A stretch of 64,000 bases of DNA from Petroclostridium xylanilyticum (GTDB lineage Bacteria; Bacillota; Clostridia; SK-Y3), in assembly GCF_002252565.1 (NCBI RefSeq), contig NZ_NPML01000013.1:310001-374000 (forward strand). The letters run 5' to 3'. How positions within the stretch are numbered: position 1 is the stretch's first letter; the number at the start of each line of letters is the position of its first letter. Shown here piece after piece: positions 38,836 through 48,600 of this stretch. The position numbers and the translations under genes were made by a program. The notes under the pieces are model-generated. The model saw only the letters and a program-made list of their open reading frames with translations. It was not told the DNA's origin and did not search any database.

Positions 38836-38928
38836 ACTAAAAAAATTCCTCCTTTAGTTTTTAGCAGCGCTTATGCGCTTCATTACCTAAGCTAATTATA
38901 TATTGGTTTATCTCACCTGTCAAGAAAT

Positions 38929-39213
38929 TTACCGATTTGTTGCATCAATAAATACTTTTTCACCATTTTTTACAAAGCCCAGCTTATCCCTGGCAATTTG
39001 TTCAATATATGCTTCAGTGCTGTATAGAACCTTAAGTTTTTCCAAATGTTCTGTTTTTGCTTTTTCTTCTTCAATTTTTTGTAAATAATACTTTTCTTGA
39101 TCTCTATAATAATTTAACATCACTTGTTGTTGAATCAATATATAGACTACATATATGGCTGAAGCAGTCAATAATATTTTTTTTAACACCGATTTTATAC
39201 CCTTTTTCTTCAT
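38929..39213 (-). CDS. divIC: Septum formation initiator (FtsB/DivIC family)
   Basis: 94 residues with the family layout. A basic cytoplasmic N-terminus (MKKKGIKSVLKK) is followed by a membrane helix (ILLTASAIYVVYILI, about 13-30), a leucine-zipper-like coiled coil (QQQVMLNYYRDQEKYYLQKIEEEKAKTEHL split across heptads) and the conserved tail YIEQIARDKLGFVKNGEKVF. It acts in the divisome with FtsL and DivIB. The ATG at 39213 lies 8 bases after GGGTG; a GTG five codons upstream is less likely. Order after yabQ supports the name. Confidence 0.88.
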   Translation of the reverse strand: MKKKGIKSVLKKILLTASAIYVVYILIQQQVMLNYYRDQEKYYLQKIEEEKAKTEHLEKLKVLYSTEAYIEQIARDKLGFVKNGEKVFIDATNR

Positions 39214-39337
39214 TTGTTTTGCACCCACTCTATTCTTGTGTTCATATTAATATATTATTCTTCGCAAAATCAAAAATTCCTGCTAGGTTACCCATTTTTT
39301 TACTTAAAATGTTAATAAACATTCTGCTATCATATAA

Positions 39338-39856
39338 CTAAACCTTTTTTAGCATCTTGTTTACACTTTTAATCGAGAATACTATTTTGTCTATCCCCTT
39401 CTTTATGAGCTTATAAAGGCCTCTGAATATCTTCTTTATTGTACCAAGCAAAAACATGCAGGGCTTTCTAAATATCTTATAAATGAATACAAAGGGAAAT
39501 AAGATGATTTTTATTATAAATAACAGCACTTTTTTTATAAAATTGATAACGGTAACAGAGACTACTATAACATATGTACTAAACAGTAAATTATAGAATA
39601 TCACTCCCAATATTACGCCCAGAAATTCATACCATCTTAATTCGCCATCATTTGTAATAAAAACCAATGAAAAAATTATAATTGTCACCAGGATCCAGAA
39701 TAATATGTCCTGTAAATAGATAATAAAATTTGCAGTTTTTATAACCCGCCTTAGTATTCTAAAAATATCAAATACAAAGCCGACAATTAATCCACCTATA
39801 ACCGAACTCAGAAATATGAACGCCTGATTGGTCACAGATACTTCCAAACGCCTCAC
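39338..39856 (-). CDS. yabQ: Spore cortex biosynthesis protein YabQ
   Basis: A 172-residue membrane protein with helices near 8-30, 45-65, 72-90 and 100-130 (FIFLSSVIGGLIVGFVFDIFRILRR; DILFWILVTIIIFSLVFI), then a basic C-terminal third. In Bacillus, YabQ localises to the forespore membrane and is needed for cortex formation. It lies 15 bases after yabP and before divIC, the conserved arrangement. Length and hydrophobic pattern fit. The start follows a GAGGTG sequence. Confidence 0.9.
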   Translation of the reverse strand: MRRLEVSVTNQAFIFLSSVIGGLIVGFVFDIFRILRRVIKTANFIIYLQDILFWILVTIIIFSLVFITNDGELRWYEFLGVILGVIFYNLLFSTYVIVVSVTVINFIKKVLLFIIKIILFPFVFIYKIFRKPCMFLLGTIKKIFRGLYKLIKKGIDKIVFSIKSVNKMLKKV

Positions 39857-39871
39857 CTCAATTATAAGACC

Positions 39872-40177
39872 CTATCTAAACATTTTACCCAGGAATCCTA
39901 GCCCTTTTGACTTCATATTATCTTCATCAGTATAGGTACAACTGCTTATGTCCCCTTCGATTGCTAATTCACCACTATCTATGTCCAATTTATTAATGTG
40001 CAGTTCTTCTCCTTTTATAATAAGAACACCGAGCTCAGTATGCAGAATGATACCCTCTTCATCAAAACTTTCTACATCTATTACTCCGGTAACACTCAGT
40101 TTTTCTCTATTCTCCATCACCAGGTTCTGAGTTACTGCTTTAGTTCCCGTCTTTACGTTTTTCTTATCCTCAGCCAT
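39872..40177 (-). CDS. yabP: Sporulation protein YabP
   Basis: 101 residues of the YabP/YqfC fold. NLVMENREKLSVTGVIDVESFDEEGIILHTELGVLIIKGEELHINKLDIDSGELAIEGDI spans residues 20-80 in short beta strands, and the tail KGLGFLGKMFR is typical. The ATG at 40177 follows GGGGG with good spacing; an ATG five codons upstream overlaps it. It is coupled to yabQ. The family is expressed under sigma-E and required for spore coat or cortex steps. Confidence 0.92.
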   Translation of the reverse strand: MAEDKKNVKTGTKAVTQNLVMENREKLSVTGVIDVESFDEEGIILHTELGVLIIKGEELHINKLDIDSGELAIEGDISSCTYTDEDNMKSKGLGFLGKMFR

Positions 40178-40269
40178 TGTTAATACCCCCATTAACGCAT
40201 TTTTGACAATATCACATCTACTACATATATATGCGTTGCAAGATGAGAATATGACAAGCAGCAGTGGTT

Positions 40270-40399
40270 AGATACAGATAAAGATAAAGATGAAGATGAA
40301 AAACTCTAATAGAGTATTATCTATCAGAGTTTTTCTTCATTATGTTTATCTTCATTATGTTTATCTTCATTATATTTATCTGTATCTTTATCTGTATCT
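40270..40399. repeat. GATAAA/TTTATC hairpin with 15-base tandem repeats
   Basis: The left arm, AGATACAGATAAAGATAAAG... (40270-40307), is complementary to much of the right arm (40326-40399). The right arm contains three 15-base units, CTTCATTATGTTTAT (40335-40379), and touches the stop codon of the S4 gene. Confidence 0.75.
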
Positions 40400-40641
40400 C
40401 AATCTATAACTCGGTAAAGCCCTGCCGCATCACCTTTTTGTACATGCTCAGAAATATTGAGAACTTCTACCTTTACGATTTTTTCACCAAACTGAATCTC
40501 AATTACATCACCTACTTTAACCTCTGCGCCGGCTTTCGCTACTCTTTGGTTTATTTTTACCCGCCCTTGATCACATGCCTCATTGGCAATAGTCCTTCTC
40601 TTAATTAACCTGGAATTTTTTAAAAATTTATCTAATCGCAT
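40399..40641 (-). CDS. S4-domain RNA-binding protein (YabO/RqcP type)
   Basis: 80 residues that form a single S4 domain: MRLDKFLKNSRLIKRRTIANEACDQGRVKINQRVAKAGAEVKVGD. The Bacillus homologue YabO (RqcP) helps ribosome-associated quality control by supporting alanine-tail synthesis on stalled large subunits. Identity is based on length, sequence and position between HU/mazG and yabP. A GGGGAG site precedes the ATG. The end overlaps the GATAAA repeat hairpin. Confidence 0.88.
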   Translation of the reverse strand: MRLDKFLKNSRLIKRRTIANEACDQGRVKINQRVAKAGAEVKVGDVIEIQFGEKIVKVEVLNISEHVQKGDAAGLYRVID

Positions 40642-40710
40642 GTCCTACACTCCCCTAAAAAACATTACAGGGAGAACCCTGCCTTTACAAATAAAACTGA
40701 TGAAATTGAA

Positions 40711-40736
40711 AAAAATCAGGCTTTAACCTGATTTTT
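40711..40736 (-). terminator. Terminator downstream of HU gene
   Basis: AAAAATCAGG and CCTGATTTTT arms around CTTTAA, just after the HU stop codon. Confidence 0.82.
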
Positions 40737-40755
40737 CAATTGTGTACGTTATTTA

Positions 40756-41031
40756 TTATTTGCTTACAGCATCTCTTAATGCTTTTCCTACCTTGAATAC
40801 CGGTACCTTTGAAGCAGGAATAGTGATTTCTTCTTTAGTTTGAGGGTTTCTTCCCTTTCTTTCTGCTCTTTGTCTAACTTCAAAGGATCCGAATCCAACT
40901 AGTTGTACCTTGTCTCCTTTTACAAGAGCATCTTGTACACTGTCAATAAATGCGTTTAATGCTTTTTCTGCATCTTTTTTGGACATTTCACTTTTTTCAG
41001 CCATTGCGGCTACTAATTCTGCCTTATTCAT
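40756..41031 (-). CDS. hup: DNA-binding protein HU
   Basis: A 91-residue histone-like protein that bends and compacts DNA. It shows the full HU pattern: MNKAELVAAMAEKSEMSKKDAEKAL, VQLVGFGSFEVRQRAERKGRNPQT with the DNA-contacting arm RKGRNPQTKEEITIPA and VPVFKVGKALRDAV. AGGAGG lies 6-8 bases before the ATG. It sits between mazG and the S4 gene, as in many Clostridia. It is closed by a terminator at 40711. Confidence 0.97.
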   Translation of the reverse strand: MNKAELVAAMAEKSEMSKKDAEKALNAFIDSVQDALVKGDKVQLVGFGSFEVRQRAERKGRNPQTKEEITIPASKVPVFKVGKALRDAVSK

Positions 41032-41102
41032 GTTGTACTCCTCCTATTGTAATATTGTGTACATATAGCATATTCGCTATAGTTTTTAAAAATCCTTCTT
41101 TT

Positions 41103-41915
41103 TTAGTCATAGTTTTTATCTTTTTTTTGAAAAATATGTGTTTTTGCCTCATTCCACAAGAAATCCATCTCTTCTAATGTCATTTCTTCCAATTTTTTGT
41201 CGAACCTACTGCAATTTTGTTCTATGTATTCAAACCTGCTTATGAACTTTTCAATTGTCGCAGTAAGTGCCAACTCGGGATGAACTTTTAGGAACCGGGC
41301 AACATTTACAACTGCAAAAAGAAGATCTCCTATTTCTTCTTCAATTTTTCCCATATTTTCGGTCTTATATACCTGCTCCAGCTCATTTATCTCTTCTTTT
41401 ACCTTTTCTACGGCCCCGGTTACATCATCCCAATCAAAGCCAACTTTTGCGGCTTTCTGCTGCACCTTATAACTTCTCATTAATGCAGGAAGGTATGACG
41501 ATACATCCCTCAGCACCTGGGTATGGTTCTGAAGGCCTTTTTCTTTCTTTTTTATCTCTTCCCAATTGCCCAATACCTCATCAGCTGTGTCCGCCTTGGC
41601 TTGTCCAAAAACATGGGTATGCCTGTCAATCATCTTCTGGCATATTAGTGATATAACGTCATTTATGTCAAAAGTCCCTTCTTCTTTGCCAATTTGAGCA
41701 TGAAATACAATCTGCAGCAGTAAATCTCCCAGCTCATCTGCAAATTTATGCCTATCCCCCGAATCAAGAGCTTCCAATGCCTCATAAGTTTCTTCTATCA
41801 GGTATTTCTTTAAACTCTCATGAGTCTGTTCCCTATCCCAGGGACATCCCTTCTCGCTGCGCAACAGTTCCATGATATCTAGCAGTTCTTCAAATGTGTA
41901 TTGCTTTTTTGTCAT
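41103..41915 (-). CDS. mazG: MazG-family nucleoside triphosphate pyrophosphohydrolase
   Basis: A 270-residue two-domain MazG protein that hydrolyses NTPs to NMP and pyrophosphate, cleaning abnormal nucleotides. Each half has the all-alpha fold with EExxE-type metal sites: CPWDREQTHESLKKYLIEETYEALEA and KFADELGDLLLQIVFHAQI in the first, and EEIGDLLFAVVNVARFL in the second. It lacks the N-terminal methyltransferase domain of Bacillus YabN. The ATG at 41915 follows GGAGG by 7 bases; an upstream in-frame ATG lacks such a site. Confidence 0.93.
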   Translation of the reverse strand: MTKKQYTFEELLDIMELLRSEKGCPWDREQTHESLKKYLIEETYEALEALDSGDRHKFADELGDLLLQIVFHAQIGKEEGTFDINDVISLICQKMIDRHTHVFGQAKADTADEVLGNWEEIKKKEKGLQNHTQVLRDVSSYLPALMRSYKVQQKAAKVGFDWDDVTGAVEKVKEEINELEQVYKTENMGKIEEEIGDLLFAVVNVARFLKVHPELALTATIEKFISRFEYIEQNCSRFDKKLEEMTLEEMDFLWNEAKTHIFQKKDKNYD

Positions 41916-41935
41916 ATGTACACCTCCAATAATCA

Positions 41936-42015
41936 GTTCACGGTTCACAGGTCACGGTTACAAGAAGCTAAAAGGGTGCATTTTCTGAATTTTCTGTAAA
42001 CCGTGAACCATGAAC
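41936..42015. repeat. GTTCACGGTTCAC hairpin repeat
   Basis: Two tandem units (GTTCACGGTTCAC, GGTCACGGTTAC) are followed about 40 bases later by the inverted copy AACCGTGAACCATGAAC. Related copies lie at 38160, 53873 and 60518. Confidence 0.75.
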
Positions 42016-42041
42016 GCATGATAAATTAATAGTTAAAAATT

Positions 42042-43649
42042 TTATTTTAATAGTCCAAATTTATTAAATAACTTTAATATTTTTTCGCCCTTTGGCATCA
42101 TTTCAATATCATCTTTCTTGATACCACCGATAGCAATAAGCATTAATCCGTAGATAAGCGCTCCTGCTGCGATTGCTCCAAGCGTAGATATAGTATTGCT
42201 TTGAGTGATTAGCATTGATTTATTATATGTAAAAATCACTGCTATACCCATTGATGCAACTGCTATAATTGGCTTTAGTATAAAATCAATGAATTTATAC
42301 TCAGCGTTTGTGGCTTTTCTTACTGCTGCCAAGTTTAACACAATTATAACAAAATAACATATATTTGTCCCTATTGGTGCTCCATTTATATTAATTTCGG
42401 GAATACCTACTAAAATGTAGTTTGTAATAACCTTGACGCTTCCACCTATAAGCATGTTTCTTACCGGAATCATGACTCTTCCGGTAGCCTGCAATATTGC
42501 ATTGGTAACTAAAACTAAAGAAACAAATACCACTGCTATCCCTAATATATTTAATAAAGTTGTTGCTCCGGTGTCTTTATAAACAAGCTGTAAAATAGGT
42601 TCTGCAAGTAAGGATAAGCCTATTGCAGAAGGCAATGCAAAAAGCAGTGTTATTCTTAATGCCGATTCGGTTGTCTTTTTAGCCAATTTAATATTATTTA
42701 CTGCAAGGGCACTCGCTATAGCAGGTACAATGCTTATACTTAAGGCGACAATGATTGTAGGTGGAAGGTTAAACATCGGAACCGCATAACCGGAATGGGA
42801 ACCATATAAACTACTCGCCTCAATCTCCGAAAAACCTATGGATTTCAACCGATTCATAATCATTGCCATATCTATAACGTTTGTCAAACTAAATACTGAA
42901 GCGCCAATTGTGATAGGCACGGCAATTCGGACAAGTTCAGAAAGAATTTGCCTTGTAGATCTAATTTTTATATTACTACTTTTTGCAGTATCTACTCGAT
43001 TAAGTAATTTTTCATGTGATATTTGATAAATAATATAAAGACCTACAGCTCCTAAAAAAGCACCGGTTGAAACCCCCAAAACAGCTCCTGCAGAGGCATA
43101 TTCTACCCCTCGGGATAACCATAAATAGGCCAGCAAATATCCTATAACCAATTTCCCCAGTGCTTCAATTACCTCAGAAACAGCTGTCGGTATCATATTC
43201 TGAAGCCCCTGAAAATATCCTCTGTAAGCGGACATTAACGCCACAAATAAAAGTGCTGGAGATACAGCCATTATCGCAAGATAAGCACGGGAATTCCCCA
43301 AAGCGTCGGCAAAAAACTTTGCTCCAAAGAATAACACTGCCGTTCCTGCAATTCCAATTACGCTCAAAAGATAAAATGCTACATGAAAGACCTTATGTGC
43401 TTCCTGCCGATTGCCGCGCGCGACACTTTCTGAAACCATTTTAGATACAGCAATAGGCAATCCTGCAGTTGCAATTACAAACATCCATGTATACATTGTA
43501 TATGCAGTGTTAAATATGCCCATTCCATCCCGATGTATCAGATAGGTCAAAGGAACTTTAAATAAAGCGCCAATAATCTTTACTAATGCATTTGCAGCTA
43601 CTAATATTAAAGCCCCCTGTAAAAATGTCTGCCTATGAGTTTTACCCAA
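42042..43649 (-). CDS. MurJ/SpoVB-like polysaccharide (lipid II) flippase
   Basis: 535 residues with about 14 membrane helices, of the MOP exporter superfamily (PST/SpoVB subgroup). It starts LGKTHRQTFLQGALILVAANALVKIIGALFKVPLTYLIHRDGMGIF. A TTG at 43649 is the likely start, with GGGCGGGAG just upstream; the longer reading adds a non-conserved 19-residue head. Bacillus has yabM, a close relative, at this place between spoVT and yabN (mazG). Members flip undecaprenyl-linked wall precursors. A specific role in growth or spore cortex cannot be told from sequence. Confidence 0.9.
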   Translation of the reverse strand: MGKTHRQTFLQGALILVAANALVKIIGALFKVPLTYLIHRDGMGIFNTAYTMYTWMFVIATAGLPIAVSKMVSESVARGNRQEAHKVFHVAFYLLSVIGIAGTAVLFFGAKFFADALGNSRAYLAIMAVSPALLFVALMSAYRGYFQGLQNMIPTAVSEVIEALGKLVIGYLLAYLWLSRGVEYASAGAVLGVSTGAFLGAVGLYIIYQISHEKLLNRVDTAKSSNIKIRSTRQILSELVRIAVPITIGASVFSLTNVIDMAMIMNRLKSIGFSEIEASSLYGSHSGYAVPMFNLPPTIIVALSISIVPAIASALAVNNIKLAKKTTESALRITLLFALPSAIGLSLLAEPILQLVYKDTGATTLLNILGIAVVFVSLVLVTNAILQATGRVMIPVRNMLIGGSVKVITNYILVGIPEININGAPIGTNICYFVIIVLNLAAVRKATNAEYKFIDFILKPIIAVASMGIAVIFTYNKSMLITQSNTISTLGAIAAGALIYGLMLIAIGGIKKDDIEMMPKGEKILKLFNKFGLLK

Positions 43650-43802
43650 TGTTCTCCCGCCCTCTCGTATTATATAAATAGCATTAAAGATTTTATATAA
43701 AAGCACATAAAATAATGAAAATACAATTTTTATATTAATTTATTCACCCGACTTGATATATTATACCAATCATTTCTAACAAAAGAAAGATGCAAATGTG
43801 AA

Positions 43803-43837
43803 AAAAACAGACAGCAACGCTTATGCCATCTGTTTTT
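43803..43837 (-). terminator. Terminator downstream of spoVT
   Basis: AAAAACAGA and TCTGTTTTT arms separated by a 17-base loop, placed about 30 bases after the spoVT stop codon. Confidence 0.55.
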
Positions 43838-43868
43838 ATATGATAAAGCTCATATTTTTAATCTTTAG

Positions 43869-44417
43869 TTACTGTTCTAATTGTTTTCCAAGGAATCCGG
43901 CTGCGGATTGGGCAAGTTTGCTTTCCACTTCACCCATATGCACATTGGGATCAGCAGTTAAAAATACAACTGAACCGATGGTGTCACCTTCAGATATGAT
44001 GGGCGCTACTACTCCTACAGAATATTTATTATCCCCACCTTCAACCACTGAAATCTTTTTTTCTTCTCCAGGCTTCATCATGAAGGTGGTTTTCTCCTGC
44101 ATTACCTTTTCTAAATCTCCGCTCACCCTTTTTTCAAAGAAATCCTTTTTAGGAGCTCCTGAAACAGCTATTACTGAGTCCTTATCTGTTATGCAGATAG
44201 CATGTCCGCTCGTTTTTGCAAGAGTTTCTGCATATTGGGAGGCAAAGTCACTTAATTCCCCTATTGGAGAATATTTTTTGAGTATTACTTCTCCTTCCTT
44301 ATCAGTAAATATTTCTAAAGGGTCTCCTTCTCTTATTCTCATTGTCCTTCTTATTTCTTTAGGGATTACAACTCTTCCAAGGTCATCTATACGTCTTACT
44401 ATTCCGGTCGCTTTCAT
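43869..44417 (-). CDS. spoVT: Stage V sporulation regulator SpoVT
   Basis: A 182-residue AbrB-type regulator acting in the forespore under sigma-G. The N-terminal swapped-hairpin DNA-binding domain (MKATGIVRRIDDLGRVVIPKEIRRTMRIREGDPLEIF) is followed by a GAF-like domain (about 55-180; GHAICITDKDSVIAVSGAPKKDF, SEGDTIGSVVFLTADP). Length and sequence match the family closely. GAGGAGGTAATA lies just before the ATG. It is located between the prsA-like gene and the flippase. Confidence 0.97.
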   Translation of the reverse strand: MKATGIVRRIDDLGRVVIPKEIRRTMRIREGDPLEIFTDKEGEVILKKYSPIGELSDFASQYAETLAKTSGHAICITDKDSVIAVSGAPKKDFFEKRVSGDLEKVMQEKTTFMMKPGEEKKISVVEGGDNKYSVGVVAPIISEGDTIGSVVFLTADPNVHMGEVESKLAQSAAGFLGKQLEQ

Positions 44418-44545
44418 GTATATTACCTCCTCTTTTCAATTTGTAATAATTGTAAATGTTAATTACATTTTTAGTATTATTAATTTATTGGTGTTTTATA
44501 CATGTTTTTGCACTCTCTGCATTCATTGGCGTAATTATGCCAAAA

Positions 44546-44578
44546 AAAAATAGCCGAAATTCTATTTCGGCTATTTTT
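44546..44578 (-). terminator. Intrinsic terminator after the prsA-like gene
   Basis: Fifteen-base arms AAAAATAGCCGAAAT and its complement with a three-base loop, directly downstream of the foldase stop codon. Confidence 0.85.
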
Positions 44579-44582
44579 ACTA

Positions 44583-45641
44583 TTATTTATCTGTTTTTAC
44601 TTTTATCTGCTTTAAAACTGCTTCATTTGTCACGATATTCGCTGCATCTTTCCATTTCTTAACTGCATCATTATATTTCTGTCCGATGATATACTGCTTA
44701 ATTCCTTCTTTTACCTGATCGAAAGAATAATATTCATCAAACTTATCTTCAACTTTTATAATGTGATACCCAAAGTCCGTCTTAACAATATCGCTTATTC
44801 CTCCTTTTTCAAGAGAAAAAGCTGCATTTTTAAACTCCTCAGCATAAGGTTCATCTTTACTAAAGGTGTATCCTTCAGGATAATCCTTAAGCCCGGGGTC
44901 CTGGGAATATTCTTTCATCAGTTTGTCAAAATCCTCGCCTGCTTTTACCTTTGCATAAACTTCTTCTGCTTTTTTCTTAGCTTCATCCTGTTTTTCCTGA
45001 GGAAGCGGTTTTTTATTTTCATCAACGATACTTAAAAGAATATGTTTTGCTCTTACTTTTGATACTTTCAATTGTTCTTTATTTTTTTCATAGTAGTCTT
45101 TCATTTCTTGTTCAGAAATGTTATATTCTGTACCTTCACTTGTAACCTTCTTATAAAGCTTTTCAGATATCTTTAATTTTTCAAGAATCTCGGTAAAGCT
45201 TTTATCGGATAATCCCTTCTCTTTCAACAACTTTTGGTAATTTTCCTTTCCACCCCAGCTATTCACATAGGCTTTTTTCTGCTCCGTAATCTCTTTTAAT
45301 TCACTTTCGGTTAAGCTTAACCCCAACTCTTTTGCCTTTTGTAATTCAATTTTGTTTTTTACGGCTGCCTCCAGTGCTTTTTCTTTTGCTACATCAACCG
45401 CCTTTTTACCTTCTATTTCTGTATCCCAGAAATTTTCTACATTTTCCTTATATGCTTCCAGCTCCATTCTTTCTTTCACAGTCCACAGAAAGAAGTTGTA
45501 TTCCCTGACTGTAATCTTTTCACCGTTTACAGTTGCAACTTCTTTATTTATATCTACATCACTGCATCCCGAAAAAATAAAACCAAAAACAAGACTCATG
45601 CATAAAACCAGTGATAACGCCTTAATTTTCAAGTAGAACAA
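44583..45641 (-). CDS. PrsA/SurA-type peptidylprolyl isomerase lipoprotein
   Basis: 352 residues. The signal ends in the lipobox IFSGC near residue 26, so the protein is anchored outside the membrane. Residues 30-190 form a SurA N-like chaperone domain. A parvulin domain follows at about 195-300 (KVRAKHILLSIVDENKKPLPQEKQDEAKKKAEEVYAKVKAGEDFDKLMKEYSQDPG; ggISDIVKTDFGYHIIKVED). It assists folding of exported proteins. It lies downstream of mfd with 57 bases between them. In Bacillus no prsA lies here, so this is a clostridial arrangement. Confidence 0.92.
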   Translation of the reverse strand: MFYLKIKALSLVLCMSLVFGFIFSGCSDVDINKEVATVNGEKITVREYNFFLWTVKERMELEAYKENVENFWDTEIEGKKAVDVAKEKALEAAVKNKIELQKAKELGLSLTESELKEITEQKKAYVNSWGGKENYQKLLKEKGLSDKSFTEILEKLKISEKLYKKVTSEGTEYNISEQEMKDYYEKNKEQLKVSKVRAKHILLSIVDENKKPLPQEKQDEAKKKAEEVYAKVKAGEDFDKLMKEYSQDPGLKDYPEGYTFSKDEPYAEEFKNAAFSLEKGGISDIVKTDFGYHIIKVEDKFDEYYSFDQVKEGIKQYIIGQKYNDAVKKWKDAANIVTNEAVLKQIKVKTDK

Positions 45642-45698
45642 CTCCTAACATTAAATTTATCTTAACATGTTTTTTCCTATTATAATTATACTTGAAAT

Positions 45699-48600
45699 TT
45701 AGCTTGTCTGCAATTCTTTCAGCTGTTGTAATATAATCTTAATATTATCCAATAGTTTAGTATTTTCCATACTTGCTATTTTATAGGTTAAATAAGGTTT
45801 ATCACTGGCTGTAAATAATATTTGCCCTTTAAACTGATTCACCACCTCAACAACTGCCTTCATATTAATACTTTTATCATTGTGAAATTGTATGAATATA
45901 TTCGCACCTTTCTGACTGACTGTTGAGATCTTTAATTCATTGGCAAGACTTTTTATCAGGGCTATCTTTATAAGATTGGCTGCCGGGACAGGCAAATCAC
46001 CATAGCGGTCCTCCATTTCTTCTTCAACATCATAGGAATCCTGTAAATCCTGTATGGATGCAATTTTTTTATAAATCTCCACCCGCTGGCTGTGATTTTT
46101 AATATAACTCTCCGGTATATATGCATCCACATTAATATCAACAGCAGTTTCAACCATTTCTTCCACAGGCTCTCCTTTTAATTCCTTTACTACCTCTTCC
46201 AACAGCTTGCAGTACATGTCATATCCTACTGCTTCCATATGTCCATGCTGCTCCGGTCCAAGAAGATTACCGGCACCCCTGATTTCCAGGTCACGCATTG
46301 CTATTTTAAATCCTGAGCCGAATTCTGTAAACTCCTTTATCGCCTGTAATCTCTTCTCAGCGGCTTCCTGCAGCACTTTATCCTTTCTATAGGTAAGATA
46401 CGCATAGGCAAGCCTGTTAGACCGCCCTACTCTTCCTCTCAACTGATAGAGCTGTGATAATCCCATCCTATCAGCATCTTCAATAATAATGGTATTCATA
46501 TTCGGAATATCCAGACCTGTTTCAATAATAGTGGTGCAGACCAAAACATCCGCCTCTCCATTTAAAACCTTGAGCATAGCCTCTTCCAGCTCATCTTCAT
46601 TCATCTGTCCATGGGCTACCGTTACTCTTGCCTCCGGTACCATCTGCTGAATTTCCTGTGCTACCTTATATATTTCTTTAACCCTGTTATATAAGTAATA
46701 TACCTGTCCTCCCCTATTGATTTCTCTAATAATGGCATCCTGAATTAACGCATAATTGTATTCTAACACATATGTCTGGACAGGGTATCTGTCTTCCGGT
46801 GGTTCTTCAATAACGCTCATATCCCTTATTCCTATCATGGACATGTGCAGTGTCCTGGGTATTGGGGTAGCGGTTAGTGTCAGCACATCCACATCTTTTT
46901 TAATATTTTTCAGCTTCTCCTTATGCGCAACACCAAACCTTTGCTCTTCGTCTATAATTACAAGTCCCAGGTCTTTAAACTGCAAATCCTTCTGGAGGAT
47001 CCTGTGGGTACCAATAATAATATCGATTTCTCCTGTTTTTAGCTGCTTCACTATATTTTTCTGTTCTGCCGCACTCCTAAACCGGCTTAACATTTCAACT
47101 TTCACGGGAAAATCCTTCATTCGCTGTACAAAGTTGCTGTAATGCTGTTGCGCAAGTACGGTTGTAGGCACCAGGTAGGCAACCTGTTTCCCATCCATAG
47201 CCGCTTTAAAAGCCGCCCTGATAGCCACTTCAGTTTTACCGTATCCTACATCGCCGCACAACAGCCGGTCCATCGGCATGGGTTTCTCCATATCCTTCTT
47301 GACTTCCTCTATGCACCGCAGCTGGTCGGCTGTTTCTTCATAAGGAAAGGTATCTTCAAACTGGCGCTGCCACGCAGTATCGGGTGAAAATGCATACCCT
47401 TTTAGAGCCTGCCGGGCAGCATAAAGTTCCAGCAGACCCCTGGCAAGTTCCTGGACAGATTTTCTAACCTTGCTTTTTGTTTTTGCCCAATCAGTACCTC
47501 CCAGTTTATGCAGACGGGGTATCTTCCCGTCCGCCCCTATATATTTTTGAATGAGGTCCAGCTGGTTTGTGGGAACATATAAAAAGTCATCCCCCTGGTA
47601 CTTTATTTTTAAATAGTCTTTCGATGCTCCTTCCACCACCAATTTCTCTATTCCAATATACTGGCCTATGCCGTGATTTTGGTGGACGACATAATCCCCT
47701 ATGCTTAAATCTGTAAATGCCTTAATCCTATTAGCTGACTTTCTAAGTTTTGCCTTATTTATCTTTCTCTCTTGTCCGAATATCTCTTTATCGCTTACAA
47801 GGACGAAATTTATCAAAGGATATTCGAAGCCTTTATTTAAACTTCCATGGGTTACTACGATTTGTCCTCTGGGAATCACTTCGTTTAATTCGTGAACATA
47901 TATGCTGTTCAGTTTCATATCATTTAGTGTTTCAACAAGTTTCTCTCCCCGGTTTTTGGTACCGGATAGCACTACAATCCTATATTTTTTCTCTTTCCAT
48001 ACCTTTAAATCGTCATATAGGAATTCAATCTTCCCATGAAAGGAATGTAGTGTTTTGGTTACCATATTCACGATACGCTTAGGTTTATAATCAGGGCTTG
48101 AATGGGAAAGCGCGCTGATCCCTATAAGTACCCTGGCAGTAAATTGCTTTATCAAGTCAGCATAATCAATAAGCAATTTACTCGTTTCTTCCAGTAATAA
48201 CCCTTTTTCCATCATCGATTTAACTGTTTCATTAAATTCCAACTCAACTGTCTCTGCTCTTTGCCTTACCCTTGACGGTTCGTCAATAAAAATGAGTGCA
48301 TTATTGCTTAAATATTGTAAGAGAGTTGGCTGTCCTGTGTATATAATAGGTAGATATTTGTCTATGGAAGCAAAATAGTGCTGCTGCCGGATTTTTTCCA
48401 CATCCTCGCCCAGGTGCTGGATAGCCAGGTTGATAACTTCCTTGTTCTTACTAACAGCTAATTTATTTTCAAGTTTTTTTAACATTGTGCCCATTTTATC
48501 AGCAATGTTATCTATATCATCCTTATGAAACACTACTTCTCTTGCCATAGGTACGCTTACTTCATCTACCTTATCTATGGATAATTGTGTTAGTACGTCA

